Source: Stutzerimonas stutzeri
GTDB lineage: Bacteria > Pseudomonadota > Gammaproteobacteria > Pseudomonadales > Pseudomonadaceae
NCBI RefSeq assembly: GCF_024448895.1
Contig: NZ_JAMOIC010000017.1
Span: 61,401-125,400 of the forward strand
Direction of reading: 5' to 3'
DNA: 64,000 nucleotides
This document shows, piece by piece, positions 19,443 through 28,316 of this stretch. Position 1 is the stretch's first letter. Every line of letters begins with the position of its first letter. The notes under the pieces were generated by a model. That model was not told where the DNA came from, ran no database searches, and saw nothing but the letters and a program-made list of their open reading frames with translations. A program made the position numbers and the translations under genes.

Positions 19443-20690
19443 TCAATCGGCAACGTTCAGCTCCTCCAGCCGCTGCTGCAAGAAGCGTTTTTCAGGCTCC
19501 AGCTGGGCCAGTGCCAAGGCGATCCGGTACGCCTCGCGAGCCTCGGGCAGGCGGCCAAGGCGGCGGCAGAAGTCCGCGCGGGCCGAGTGCAGCAAGTGGT
19601 AATCACGCAATTCGCCACGATCCAGCAGTTCGTCGATCACTTCCAGCCCTGCTTCGGGACCGTCGCGCATGGCCAGCGCAACGCCGCGGTTCAGCTCGAT
19701 CACCGGAGACGGGCTGATGCGCAGCAGAAGGTCATAGAGCCCGACGATCTGCGCCCAATCGGTCGCCGCCGCGCTCGGCGCCTCGGCGTGCACGGCGACG
19801 ATGGCCGCCTGCAAGGTATAGGGACCTATGCGCCGCGAAGCCAGCGCGCGCTGCACAAGTACCGAGCCTTCGGCGATCTGCGACTGGTTCCAGCGGCTGC
19901 GATCCTGTTCGTCGAGTCGCACCAGTTCACCGGCATCATCGGTGCGCGCGGCGCGGCGGGAGTCGTGTAACAGCATCAGCGCCAACAGGCCCATCGCTTC
20001 GGTGTCGGGCAGCAATTCGAGTAACAATCGACCCAGCCGGATCGCCTCGGTGCAGAGGTCGGCACGGGTCAGCTCAGTACCGGCCGACGCGCTGTAACCT
20101 TCGTTGAACACTAGATAGATCACCCGCAGCACACTCTCCAGCCGCGCCGGCAGCTCGTCACGCTCCGGCACCCGATACGGCAGCTGTGCGTCACGGATCT
20201 TCGCTTTGGCGCGCACGATGCGCTGGGCGATGGTCGCCGGCGGAGCAAGAAACGCGCGGGCGATCTCTTCGGTAGTGAGGTCGCAAACTTCACGCAGGGT
20301 CAGCGCCACCCGCCCATCGGCCGGCAACGCCGGATGGCAGCAGGTGAAGATCAGCCGCAGACGATCGTCTTCCATCTCGTCGACCTCCACTGCCTGCGCC
20401 GCGTCTTCCAGCTGTTCGGCCAGCAGCCGTAGCGAGGCATCGAAGCGCGCACGGCGGCGCAGGGCGTCGATCGCCTTGAAGCGGCCAGCAGAAACCAGCC
20501 AGGCGCGTGGATTGTCCGGAACGCCATCGCGCGGCCACTGCTGAAGCGCGGCGGCAAAGGCGTCCTGCAAGGCTTCCTCGGCGCGATCAAAATCGCCCAG
20601 CAGACGAATCAGCGTGGCCAGCACTCGGCGCGACTCGCTTCGGTAGATTGCCTCGATCCGCGCCGCGCTAGCGGGTCCCGTCAGCGGCAT
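19443..20690 (-). CDS. ECF42-type RNA polymerase sigma factor with C-terminal TPR-like extension
   Basis: Extracytoplasmic-function sigma factor of 415 aa, about twice the usual ECF length. Regions 2 and 4 occupy the first 180 residues (LIRLLGDFDRAEEALQDAFAA; RVALTLREVCDLTTEEIARAFL). The long C-terminal part (about 190-415, RVIYLVFNEGYSASAGTELTRADLC...) is the helical extension typical of the ECF42 group (DUF6596/TPR-like). ECF42 members are co-encoded with a DGPF (YCII-like) protein rather than an anti-sigma factor, and that partner lies directly upstream here (one-base gap). The C-terminal extension is thought to replace anti-sigma control. The signal and regulon are not evident from sequence. 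Confidence 0.9.
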   Translation of the reverse strand: MPLTGPASAARIEAIYRSESRRVLATLIRLLGDFDRAEEALQDAFAAALQQWPRDGVPDNPRAWLVSAGRFKAIDALRRRARFDASLRLLAEQLEDAAQAVEVDEMEDDRLRLIFTCCHPALPADGRVALTLREVCDLTTEEIARAFLAPPATIAQRIVRAKAKIRDAQLPYRVPERDELPARLESVLRVIYLVFNEGYSASAGTELTRADLCTEAIRLGRLLLELLPDTEAMGLLALMLLHDSRRAARTDDAGELVRLDEQDRSRWNQSQIAEGSVLVQRALASRRIGPYTLQAAIVAVHAEAPSAAATDWAQIVGLYDLLLRISPSPVIELNRGVALAMRDGPEAGLEVIDELLDRGELRDYHLLHSARADFCRRLGRLPEAREAYRIALALAQLEPEKRFLQQRLEELNVAD

Positions 20691-20691
20691 C

Positions 20692-21048
20692 TCAGCGCTG
20701 CGGCAGCTGGCGCAGCGGCCGAACCTCGACGCAGCCGAGGCTGGCCGGCGGGATCTTCGCTGCGATGGCTTCCGCCTCCTGCTGGTCAGCCGCCTCGATC
20801 AGGTAGAAACCCGCCAGCTGCTCGCGGGTTTCGGCGAAGGGGCCGTCGACCACCGAGGTGACGCCATCACGCACGCGCACCGTGCGCGCAGTGCGCACCG
20901 ACTGCAACGGTTCACCGGCGAGCATGTGGCCGCTGGCGCGCAGCTCCTCGCCGCAACTCAGGCAACGCGCGACCAGCGCATGCCACTGCTCGTCGGTCAT
21001 CTCATCCACACGCTGTTCATCGTAATAAATCAGGCACAGGTAGTTCAT
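20692..21048 (-). CDS. DGPF / YCII-related protein, partner of the ECF42 sigma factor
   Basis: A 118-aa protein of the DGPF (YCII-like) family. It starts MNYLCLIYYDEQRVDEM and holds the signature VVDGPFAETREQLAGFYLIEA at about 66-86, ending in EVRPLRQL. The fold is a ferredoxin-like barrel. Its biochemical role is not settled, but the family is the conserved genomic partner of ECF42 sigma factors and is usually their regulon target. It is one base upstream of the sigma gene, so they form one transcript. Confidence 0.9.
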   Translation of the reverse strand: MNYLCLIYYDEQRVDEMTDEQWHALVARCLSCGEELRASGHMLAGEPLQSVRTARTVRVRDGVTSVVDGPFAETREQLAGFYLIEAADQQEAEAIAAKIPPASLGCVEVRPLRQLPQR

Positions 21049-21136
21049 GGCGGGGCTCCGTCTGCCGGCAACGCAGAAAAGCTAGCAGCCGGTGACGAAC
21101 CTCGCCTGCTCGCGCGACGAAGGTCGCGAGAGTGCC

Positions 21137-21595
21137 TCAACCAACCTGCTGCTGCGACGGTGCCTGATCCATGCACACCTGCCCGGTCTGCATATCGAAG
21201 GGCATCGAGAAATGCTCGTGAATCACCTTCCACTCCCCGTCTCGCCGAGCCCAGACCCGCGTGCCGCGCATCCAGGCCGTTTGCATCTCGCCTTCAGCAT
21301 TGGGGCCACCGCAGTGGGTAAGCATGCGGCTGCAGGCCAGCTCGCCGCCTACATCCACATGCAGCTCATGGGTCTCGAAGAAGCCTTCGCCCTGGCAAAA
21401 CTCGAAGCAGCGCTGCCAGTGCGCGCGGTACGCGTCTACGCCCTTGAATTGCAGTGCGCCAACCGCATCGAAGGCGACTATGTCGTTGGCGTACTGCGCC
21501 ATGATCCGGTCGAGATCCTTGGTCTTGGTGGCTTGTTCGAAGGCCTCGTGCAATTGGCGAATGGCGCTCTCGTCCTGGCGGTTCTGGTCGTTCAT
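21137..21595 (-). CDS. SnoaL-like / NTF2-fold protein
   Basis: A 152-aa protein of the SnoaL-like (DUF4440-type) NTF2 fold. It starts with MNDQNRQDESAIRQLHEAFE and has the conserved features YANDIVAFDAVGALQFKGVDAYRAHWQ and WARRDGEWKVIHEHFSMPF. Many such proteins are small-molecule-binding or isomerase-like with unknown substrates. An AGGAGACGGAC ribosome site precedes ATG 21595, so that start is taken over an upstream one at 21673. It lies 88 bp upstream of the DGPF-ECF42 pair in the same direction; such SnoaL/NTF2 proteins often belong to ECF42 loci, so it is probably part of that regulon. Confidence 0.8.
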   Translation of the reverse strand: MNDQNRQDESAIRQLHEAFEQATKTKDLDRIMAQYANDIVAFDAVGALQFKGVDAYRAHWQRCFEFCQGEGFFETHELHVDVGGELACSRMLTHCGGPNAEGEMQTAWMRGTRVWARRDGEWKVIHEHFSMPFDMQTGQVCMDQAPSQQQVG

Positions 21596-21785
21596 GTCCG
21601 TCTCCTGTCGTCGTGGTTGAACGGGGTGTTCACCAGCTAGTCGTCTGGTGTATTCCCGGATCGACAGACCCAACCAGTTTTTTTACGAAGGTGCGGAAGT
21701 CGCGCAAGCGCGCGCCAGACTCGCCGCGCCGCCAAGATGGCTGATTAGAGGCAACGCCGCCGGACAGAATACGGTTGCGAACTGT

Positions 21786-21798
21786 TATCTTTTAGATA
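21786..21798. promoter_or_regulatory. Dyad TATCTTTTAGATA upstream of the TonB receptor
   Basis: A perfect 5-bp inverted repeat (TATCT / AGATA, 3-bp centre) sits about 90 bp before the receptor start, within an AT-richer patch. It could be part of an operator or overlap a -10 box. It is only partly like a Fur box, so Fur control is a guess from gene function. Confidence 0.3.
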
Positions 21799-21888
21799 CG
21801 ATAGTGGCTCTCGGATGGCACAGGCTCTCAACTGCTCTTCGCGCCATCATCCGCCATCCTCACAGTTCAACGTCCGGTCAGGTCCGCC

Positions 21889-24099
21889 ATGTCTACTCTT
21901 CGCTTTTCGCGTAAATCTGCACTGCTGCCCGTTTGCCTTGCCGCCAGTTTCTCTGGCTCGCCGCTCATGGCTCAAGAAGTCGAAAGCCAAGCTCAGGGGG
22001 CAGCAGCTGAACCGGTTGAATTGCAATCGGTGGAGATCACCGCCAGCGCCGACGCCTCGGCCGACGGTCTGACCCAACCCTACGCAGGCGAGCAGGTGGC
22101 CCGTGGTGGGCGAGTAGGGATTCTGGGCAACCGTGACTACATGGAAACCCCGTTCACCTCGACGTCCTACACCTCGCAGCTGATCCAGGATCAGCAGGCG
22201 CGTAGTGTGTCGGACGTGCTCCAGAACGACCCGTCGGTGCGCGTCGCACGCGGCTTCGGCAACTTCCAGGAGGTGTACGTGGTACGGGGCTTCCCGGTGT
22301 ATTCCGACGACATCTCCTACAACGGGCTCTACGGCCTGCTGCCGCGCCAGTACGTGGCTGCCGAGTTCATCGAGCGCGTGGAAGTGTTCCGCGGTGCGAA
22401 CACTTTCCTCAATGGCGCCGCGCCAGGTGGCAGTGGCATTGGCGGTGCGATCAACATCCTGCCCAAGCGCGCGCCGAACGAGCCGCTGACGCGCCTGACG
22501 CTTGGCGCCGAGAACGGTGGCCAGGCGATGACCCATGCCGACATCGCCCGCCGTTTCGGCGAAGAGGATCGCTTCGGCGTGCGCCTGAACGCGGCCAAGC
22601 GCGCCGGCGAGACCACGGTCGAAGACGAGGACCGCACGCTCGACATGTTCGCCCTCGGCCTCGATTACCAGGGCGAAAATTTCCGCCTCTCCAGTGACAT
22701 CGGTCACCAGTACCACTTCATCGACCAGCCACGGCCGAACGTCACGCCCAGCGGTGGCGTGCCCAGCGCACCAGATGCCGACGACAATTTCGCCCAATCC
22801 TGGACCTACTCGAAGGAAAAGCAGACCTTCGGCACCTTCCGCGCCGAATACGACTTCTCGGACGCCGTGACGGGCTGGCTGGCGGCCGGCATACGTGAAG
22901 GCGAAGAGCAGAACCGGTTGGCCAACCCGAGGGCTACAGCTTCGGGCGTTACCTCGGCCTACCGCTTCGACAACATCCGTGAGGAAGAGGTGTTCACGAG
23001 CGAAGTGGGCGTTCGGGCGCGCACCTTTACCGGCCCGGTATCCCACGAGCTGGTGATGTCGGCGGCGATGTTCGATATCGAGGCTCGCAATGCTTATGCA
23101 TTTTCCAGCTTCGCCGGTTTCGCTGGTGACTTGAACGATCCCTACGATGCAGCCATGCCCGCGGCCGATGCCCTTATAGGCGGCTCGATGTCCGATCCCC
23201 ATGTGACCGAGCGTACCCACACGCAAAGCCTGGCGATTGCCGACACGCTCGGTTTCATGGACGACCGCCTCTTGGTAACCCTCGGCGCCCGTCGTCAGGG
23301 CATTGAAGCCAAGGCCTATGATTACAACAGCGGCAATCGCCTGTCCTCCTACAACCGCTACAAGACCAGCCCGGTCGCTGGCGTGGTGTATCAGCTGTCC
23401 GACGATCTGTCGGTCTATGCCAATTACATTGAAGGATTGGTCAAGGGCGACATCGCCCCAGCCAACAGCGGCGGCGTTGCGATCAGCAATCCCGGCGACG
23501 CTCTGCAGCCCTACGTCTCTGAACAGACCGAGGTAGGCATCAAGTACGACGGGGGCCACCTGGGCGGAAGCTTGGCGTTGTTCACCACCGACCGGCCATT
23601 CAGCACTGTGGAAAACGCCGTATTCACCGACGGCGGCGAACAGCGCAATCGCGGTATAGAGCTTTCGGTGTTCGGCGAGCCGACCTATGGTGTGCGACTG
23701 CTCGGCGGTCTGACCCTACTCGATGGCGAGCTGGCCAGTACCGAGAATGGCGTCAACGAGGGTAATCGTGCGATCGGCGTCCCACGCACCCAGGCCAATG
23801 TGGGCGGCGAATGGGATGTGCCGGGCCTGGACGGTCTCACCCTGACCAGCCGGGTGATCTATACCGGCCGGCAGTACGCCGACGCTGCGAATGATCTGGA
23901 AGTGCCCGCCTGGACCCGCTTCGACCTAGGCGCCCGCTACCGCATGGTCGTCGAGGATCGCGACGTGACCTTGCGCGCGCGACTGGACAACGTTACCGGC
24001 CGCGACTACTGGGCCTCGGCCGGCGGCTACGCTGATCAGGGCTACCTCGTCCTTGGCACCCCACGCACGCTCTCGGTCAGCGCCACGGTCGACTTCTGA
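21889..24099 (+). CDS. TonB-dependent siderophore receptor
   Basis: Outer-membrane ferric-siderophore receptor, 736 aa. A signal peptide covers about residues 1-28 (ending PLMA-QE). The plug domain runs from about 70 to 210 and includes SVSDVLQNDPSVRVARGFG, YVVRGFPVY and ERVEVFRGANTFLNGAAPGG, which are typical FhuA/FhuE-like siderophore plug motifs. A 22-strand barrel follows to the terminal Phe (TPRTLSVSATVDF), the usual outer-membrane sorting residue. No N-terminal STN signalling domain is present, so it should not itself drive a FecI-type system. Its stop overlaps the next start (TGATG), placing it in one operon with the PepSY membrane protein. The siderophore is not known. Confidence 0.92.
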   Translation: MSTLRFSRKSALLPVCLAASFSGSPLMAQEVESQAQGAAAEPVELQSVEITASADASADGLTQPYAGEQVARGGRVGILGNRDYMETPFTSTSYTSQLIQDQQARSVSDVLQNDPSVRVARGFGNFQEVYVVRGFPVYSDDISYNGLYGLLPRQYVAAEFIERVEVFRGANTFLNGAAPGGSGIGGAINILPKRAPNEPLTRLTLGAENGGQAMTHADIARRFGEEDRFGVRLNAAKRAGETTVEDEDRTLDMFALGLDYQGENFRLSSDIGHQYHFIDQPRPNVTPSGGVPSAPDADDNFAQSWTYSKEKQTFGTFRAEYDFSDAVTGWLAAGIREGEEQNRLANPRATASGVTSAYRFDNIREEEVFTSEVGVRARTFTGPVSHELVMSAAMFDIEARNAYAFSSFAGFAGDLNDPYDAAMPAADALIGGSMSDPHVTERTHTQSLAIADTLGFMDDRLLVTLGARRQGIEAKAYDYNSGNRLSSYNRYKTSPVAGVVYQLSDDLSVYANYIEGLVKGDIAPANSGGVAISNPGDALQPYVSEQTEVGIKYDGGHLGGSLALFTTDRPFSTVENAVFTDGGEQRNRGIELSVFGEPTYGVRLLGGLTLLDGELASTENGVNEGNRAIGVPRTQANVGGEWDVPGLDGLTLTSRVIYTGRQYADAANDLEVPAWTRFDLGARYRMVVEDRDVTLRARLDNVTGRDYWASAGGYADQGYLVLGTPRTLSVSATVDF

Positions 24100-25226
24100 T
24101 GCAGGCAGTCAACCTGCGGCGGTGGGGCTGGGTCCACAAGTGGTCCAGCCTCGTCTCTACGCTGTTCATCCTAATGTTGTGCCTGACCGGTCTGCCGCTG
24201 GTGTTTTCGCATGAGATCGAGCACTTGGCCGGCGACGAGATCGAAGCGCCGGCGATGCCCGAAGGCACACCGCGCGCTTCAGTGGACCAGGTCGCCGCCA
24301 AGGCGGTCGAGGCCTATCAGGGGCTGGTGCCGCTGTATTTCTTCGCTGAAGAAGACGAGCCGGACGTCTGGTACGTCAAGCTCGATACCCGAGTTGATAC
24401 GGACGAGAGTGAATCGACGCTAATCCTCTCCGATGCCCGCACCGCCGAGGTACTCGGCGCGCCGAACTTCGACGAAGGCTTCATGAGCGTGATGTACCGC
24501 CTGCACGTCGACCTCTACGCGGGGCTGGCCGGCAAGCTGTTTCTCGGAGCCATGGGGCTGCTGCTGATGGTGGCGATCATCTCCGGCGTGGTGCTCTACG
24601 CGCCGTTCATGCGCAAGCTGCGCTTCGGCGAGGTGCGTCAGGAACGCACTGCACGCACCCGCTGGTTGGATCTGCACAACCTGCTCGGCATCGTCACCCT
24701 GGTGTGGGCCTTGGCGGTTGGTTTCACCGGGGTGATCAATACCTGGGCGGATCTGATTTTTGAGGCCTGGCAGGCCGAACAGGTCGCCGCGCTGCAGGCC
24801 GGTGAAACGCGGGTACTGCTGGCCACCGATGCCAGTGACGCGCCAGCCGCTGATGGCTCCTTGCAGACTGCGGTCGATCGCGTGCTGGCTGCGGCGCCGG
24901 ACATGGCTGTGTCGATGATTGCCTACCCCGGCACACTGCGCGCCACGCCGGAGCACGTCGCGGTGATCCTGCGCGGCGACACGCCGCTGACTTCCCGCCT
25001 GACCCAGGCGCTGCTGGTCGATCCGGCCAATGGCGAGGTGCTCGAAGCCGGCGCCCGGCCCTGGTACGTCACTGCGCTGCAGCTCTCAGAACCGTTGCAC
25101 TTCGGTGACTACGGCGGCCTGCCGCTCAAGTTCCTGTGGGGACTGCTGGATATCCTCACTATCGTCGTGCTGGGCAGCGGCCTGTACTTGTGGATCAAGC
25201 GCGGCACGACGGAGGTACGCTCATGA
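24099..25226 (+). CDS. PepSY-associated inner-membrane protein (putative siderophore-iron reductase)
   Basis: A 375-aa PepSY_TM protein. TM1 is at about 14-36 (LVSTLFILMLCLTGLPLVF), with two central TMs at about 146-170 (LFLGAMGLLLMVAIISGVVLY) and 195-215 (GIVTLVWALAVGFTGVINTW), and a final TM at about 345-366 (LLDILTIVVLGSGLYLW). Conserved His residues occur in WVHKW, RLHVDLYAG and LDLHNLLG. Relatives (FoxB, FsrB-like, PiuB) reduce ferric siderophores in the periplasm or inner membrane to release iron, probably with bound haem. Translational coupling to the receptor and to the next small gene supports that role; the exact reaction is inference. Confidence 0.88.
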   Translation: MQAVNLRRWGWVHKWSSLVSTLFILMLCLTGLPLVFSHEIEHLAGDEIEAPAMPEGTPRASVDQVAAKAVEAYQGLVPLYFFAEEDEPDVWYVKLDTRVDTDESESTLILSDARTAEVLGAPNFDEGFMSVMYRLHVDLYAGLAGKLFLGAMGLLLMVAIISGVVLYAPFMRKLRFGEVRQERTARTRWLDLHNLLGIVTLVWALAVGFTGVINTWADLIFEAWQAEQVAALQAGETRVLLATDASDAPAADGSLQTAVDRVLAAAPDMAVSMIAYPGTLRATPEHVAVILRGDTPLTSRLTQALLVDPANGEVLEAGARPWYVTALQLSEPLHFGDYGGLPLKFLWGLLDILTIVVLGSGLYLWIKRGTTEVRS

Positions 25227-25444
25227 TGCGCATCTGGCTGTGGCCGGTGCTGATCGGCGTGGTGTCCACCTTCGGGCTGATCGCCGGACTGGTGTCCGAA
25301 GGCGCGGGCGACTGGCTGAGCTGGCTGGCCCTGGCGGCGCCTATCGCCATCGGCCTGCATGGGTTATCACGCAGCGGCGCCCGCCCACAGGCGCACGGCG
25401 GCAATCTTACGGCTGTAGGATCTCGGCGAGCTGGTCGAAGCTGA
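25223..25444 (+). CDS. Small inner-membrane protein of the siderophore operon
   Basis: A 73-aa protein with two hydrophobic segments (LWPVLIGVVSTFGLIAGLV, about 5-23, and WLSWLALAAPIAIGLHGL, about 31-48) and a basic tail. It starts at ATG 25223 behind a strong GGAGG and overlaps the PepSY gene stop by four bases (ATGA). Tiny two-TM proteins often close such receptor-PepSY operons; their function is unknown. The last 38 bases overlap the end of the convergent hybrid kinase gene, so the true C-terminus is confidently set only by the stop codon. Confidence 0.75.
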   Translation: MMRIWLWPVLIGVVSTFGLIAGLVSEGAGDWLSWLALAAPIAIGLHGLSRSGARPQAHGGNLTAVGSRRAGRS

Positions 25445-28316
25445 ACGGCTTGGGCAGAGAGCGGGCGGACAGCTCGCTCTCGATCACGCCATCACCCGAG
25501 ACGAACACCACGCGCAGTTCTGGCTGCGCCTGAAGTGCCAGCGCGGCGAACTCGCGGCCGGACATGCCGGGCAAGTTCAGGTCCACCAGCAAGTAGTCGA
25601 AGTGTGCTTGTTCCAGCGCGCCAGCCGCTTCTTCGGCGCTGGGAAAACCAACCGCGACGACGCCCAGTTCCTCGAGCATTTCGCAGGTCAGCGAGAGCAA
25701 TTGCAGCTGATCCTCGATGACCAACGCGCTGCGTCGGGACGGCACGCCGCTACCTTCGGGCTCGGCGTCCGGGAGCATCGGCCGCTCACGCTCACCCAGC
25801 AATTGGCGGATCTTGCGCGCCAGGTCTTCCTGACGATAAGGCTTGCTCAGCAACTCCACGCCGGCATCCAGTTTGCCGCCATGGACGATGGCGTTGCGGG
25901 TGTAGCCCGAGGTAAACAGTACGGCGATGTCCGGCAACAGCAGCTTCGCCTGGCGTACCAGCTCTGTGCTGCTGAGCTTGCCGGGCATGACCACGTCGGT
26001 GAACAGCAGGTCGATGGCCATGCCGCTCTGCAGGATGCTCAACGCACTCTGCGCATCGTTGGCCCTCAGCACGCGATAGCCCAGGCCGGACAGCAGTTCG
26101 ATGACGGTTGCCTGTACCGCCAGGTCGTCCTCGACCACCAGGATCGTCTCGGTGCCACCTACCGCGGGTCCAACGGGAAGCGTCACGGCGACCACTTCCG
26201 GTTGGTCAGTGCGCGGCAGGTAGAGCTTGACCGTGGTGCCGCTGCCTAACTCGCTGTAGAGCCGGATATGCCCGCCGCTCTGCTTGGCGAACCCGTAGGC
26301 CATGCTCAGCCCGAGCCCGGTGCCCTCGCCCTCCGGCTTGGTGGTGTAGAAAGGTTCGAAGGCGCGCTCGGCGGTCTGATCGGTCATGCCAGTGCCGGTG
26401 TCCGATACTGCCAACATCACGTACTGGCCGGGTTCGACGTCAATCTGGGTTTGCGCATAAAACTCGTCGAGCATGGCATTGCTCAGTTCGAGGGTCAGCT
26501 TGCCGCCATTGCCCATGGCGTCGCGGGCGTTGATGGCCAGGTTCAGCAGCACGTTTTCCAGCTGATTGGGATCGACCATGGTGGTCCAGAGACCGCCGGC
26601 CACGATGGTCTCGATTTCCACCATTTCGCCCAGCGCCTGGCGCAACAGCTCGTCCATGTTGCGCAGCAAACGGCCGAGGTTGGTAGGCATCGGCCGCAAC
26701 GGTTGCCGGCGCGCAAAGGCGAGCAATTCGGCCGCCAGTTTGGCCCCGCGATCAACGGCATGGGCCGCGGCGTCCAGCCGGTTCGCCGGGACTTGCGCCT
26801 GGAACAGCATCGGACGCAATAGCTGCAGGTTGCCAGCGATAACCTGCAACACGTTGTTGAAGTCGTGAGCGACGCCGCCGGTGAGCTTGCCGATGGCTTC
26901 GAGTTTCTGCGACTGGTACAGCGCCTGCCGGCTCTGCTCGAGTTCGCGGGTGCGCTCGTTGACCAGTTGCAGCAGATTGTCCTGCGACTGTTGCAGCGCC
27001 TGCTGGGCGAGGATCTGCTGGGTGACATCGTGGCCCTGGCAGAAGATGCCGGTGAGCTGGCCGTGCTCGGTCAGCACGGGCTGGAAAATGAAATCGACGA
27101 ATCGTCGCTCGGTCTGCTCATCCTTACGCCGGCTGACCAGCACCGGCGTGCTGCGTCCCACGTAGGGCCGCCGGGTGATATAGACCTGCTGCAGCAGCAG
27201 GGCCAGATCCTGGCCTTCGATCCGAGGGAACGCCTGGGTGGCCGGCTTGCCGACGACGTCGCGCTGCCCGATCAGTTGATGAAAGGCCCGGTTGGCAATC
27301 TCCACCACATGATCGGCGCCCTGGGTGATCACGATGAAGCCCGGCGCCTGATCGAACAGCCGGTGCAGGTGCTGGCGCTCTTCGGTCAGTGCCCGGCCGC
27401 GCTCAGCCGTTGCACGCCGCTCGGCAGTCTGAGCGGTGATGTCGCGTATGTTCAGCGACACCCCGATGATCTGCTGTTCACCATCGCGCACGGCCGAACC
27501 GATCAGTTCCAGCATCAGCTCGGTGTCATCGATTGTGCAGCCATGCTCGAGCGACAGTGGGCCCGCGCCGTCGAGAACCCGCTCCATCTCGGTCTGCAAT
27601 TGCTGCGACCAGAACGGCAACTGTCGCACCGTGAGCCTTACAGCATCGCGTATGGGCAGCTGGAACAACTCCTTGGCGCCTGCGCTCCAGTAGAGCACCG
27701 CCAGGCTTGCGTCGAGCCCGACGATGGCATCCGGTGCGGCATCGATGAAGTGGTGGAGGTAGTAGTCGGCATCCAGCCGGCGCCGTGCGCGACCTGTGTG
27801 CAAGCCGTGCGGCGCGCTGATGGTGGCATTGGCCTGATCCAGCGTCGTGCGCAGACGTTGCCGCCGCCGGGTCGCGGCGAGGGCCTGAATGACGTCTCGC
27901 TCGAGCAGCGCCGGCTCCATCTCGACGATGGACCAGTGCGAACCGATGAGCAGCGCGATGCCCAGATCGCGGCGCAACTGTTCGAGCTCACCGACGCGGC
28001 AGAGAAACATCAGTTCGCAATCGCGCCAATAGCTCCGTATGGCCCTGGCAGTCGCCAGGGGCCGGTGCACGCCGGGCGCCAGCAGCAGGAGCGCGGGCTC
28101 GGCGTAAGCGTTGAGTGCGGCAACCGAGCCGGCGAGCACGGTCTCGCTGATAACCTCAAGCTCCAGCCCTCGCTCCATGGCAAGGTCTTGCAGCAACTGC
28201 TGCGGCTCGTCTGCCTGAGCGCCGTCCGCATCTATGGCGGCGATCAGAACAATCGAGTCGATGTTCACAGGCAGGCTCAAAGCAGCGGCAAACCGAGCAA
28301 GCTGCGCCCGGTCCAC
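25407..28316 (-). CDS. Hybrid sensor histidine kinase with two PAS and two receiver domains
   Basis: A 969-aa soluble kinase without membrane segments. In order: an N-terminal region (about 1-165) resembling a degenerate receiver; PAS 1 (about 185-300, DAAPDAIVGLDASLAVLYWS); PAS 2 (about 318-440, FDQAPGFIVITQGADHVVEIA); a coiled coil; HisKA with H-box GGVAHDFNNVLQVIAGNL; an ATPase with NLAINARDAM, DTGTGM and GEGTGLGLSMAYGF; then receiver 1 (VVEDDLAV, Asp in LLFTDVVMPG) and receiver 2 (VIEDQLQL, Asp in LLVDLNLPGMSG). Phosphorelay from His to Asp is expected; no Hpt domain or DNA-binding output is attached. The start is uncertain: GTG 28316 overlaps the upstream gene by 40 bases, while GTG 28268 would follow its stop. 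The input signal is unknown. Confidence 0.85.
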   Translation of the reverse strand: MDRAQLARFAAALSLPVNIDSIVLIAAIDADGAQADEPQQLLQDLAMERGLELEVISETVLAGSVAALNAYAEPALLLLAPGVHRPLATARAIRSYWRDCELMFLCRVGELEQLRRDLGIALLIGSHWSIVEMEPALLERDVIQALAATRRRQRLRTTLDQANATISAPHGLHTGRARRRLDADYYLHHFIDAAPDAIVGLDASLAVLYWSAGAKELFQLPIRDAVRLTVRQLPFWSQQLQTEMERVLDGAGPLSLEHGCTIDDTELMLELIGSAVRDGEQQIIGVSLNIRDITAQTAERRATAERGRALTEERQHLHRLFDQAPGFIVITQGADHVVEIANRAFHQLIGQRDVVGKPATQAFPRIEGQDLALLLQQVYITRRPYVGRSTPVLVSRRKDEQTERRFVDFIFQPVLTEHGQLTGIFCQGHDVTQQILAQQALQQSQDNLLQLVNERTRELEQSRQALYQSQKLEAIGKLTGGVAHDFNNVLQVIAGNLQLLRPMLFQAQVPANRLDAAAHAVDRGAKLAAELLAFARRQPLRPMPTNLGRLLRNMDELLRQALGEMVEIETIVAGGLWTTMVDPNQLENVLLNLAINARDAMGNGGKLTLELSNAMLDEFYAQTQIDVEPGQYVMLAVSDTGTGMTDQTAERAFEPFYTTKPEGEGTGLGLSMAYGFAKQSGGHIRLYSELGSGTTVKLYLPRTDQPEVVAVTLPVGPAVGGTETILVVEDDLAVQATVIELLSGLGYRVLRANDAQSALSILQSGMAIDLLFTDVVMPGKLSSTELVRQAKLLLPDIAVLFTSGYTRNAIVHGGKLDAGVELLSKPYRQEDLARKIRQLLGERERPMLPDAEPEGSGVPSRRSALVIEDQLQLLSLTCEMLEELGVVAVGFPSAEEAAGALEQAHFDYLLVDLNLPGMSGREFAALALQAQPELRVVFVSGDGVIESELSARSLPKPFSFDQLAEILQP

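Noticed and set aside
21847-23559. Long antisense open frame (570 codons) opposite the TonB receptor
   Set aside because: It is a by-product of GC-rich third positions; the opposite strand has clear receptor motifs and a signal peptide.
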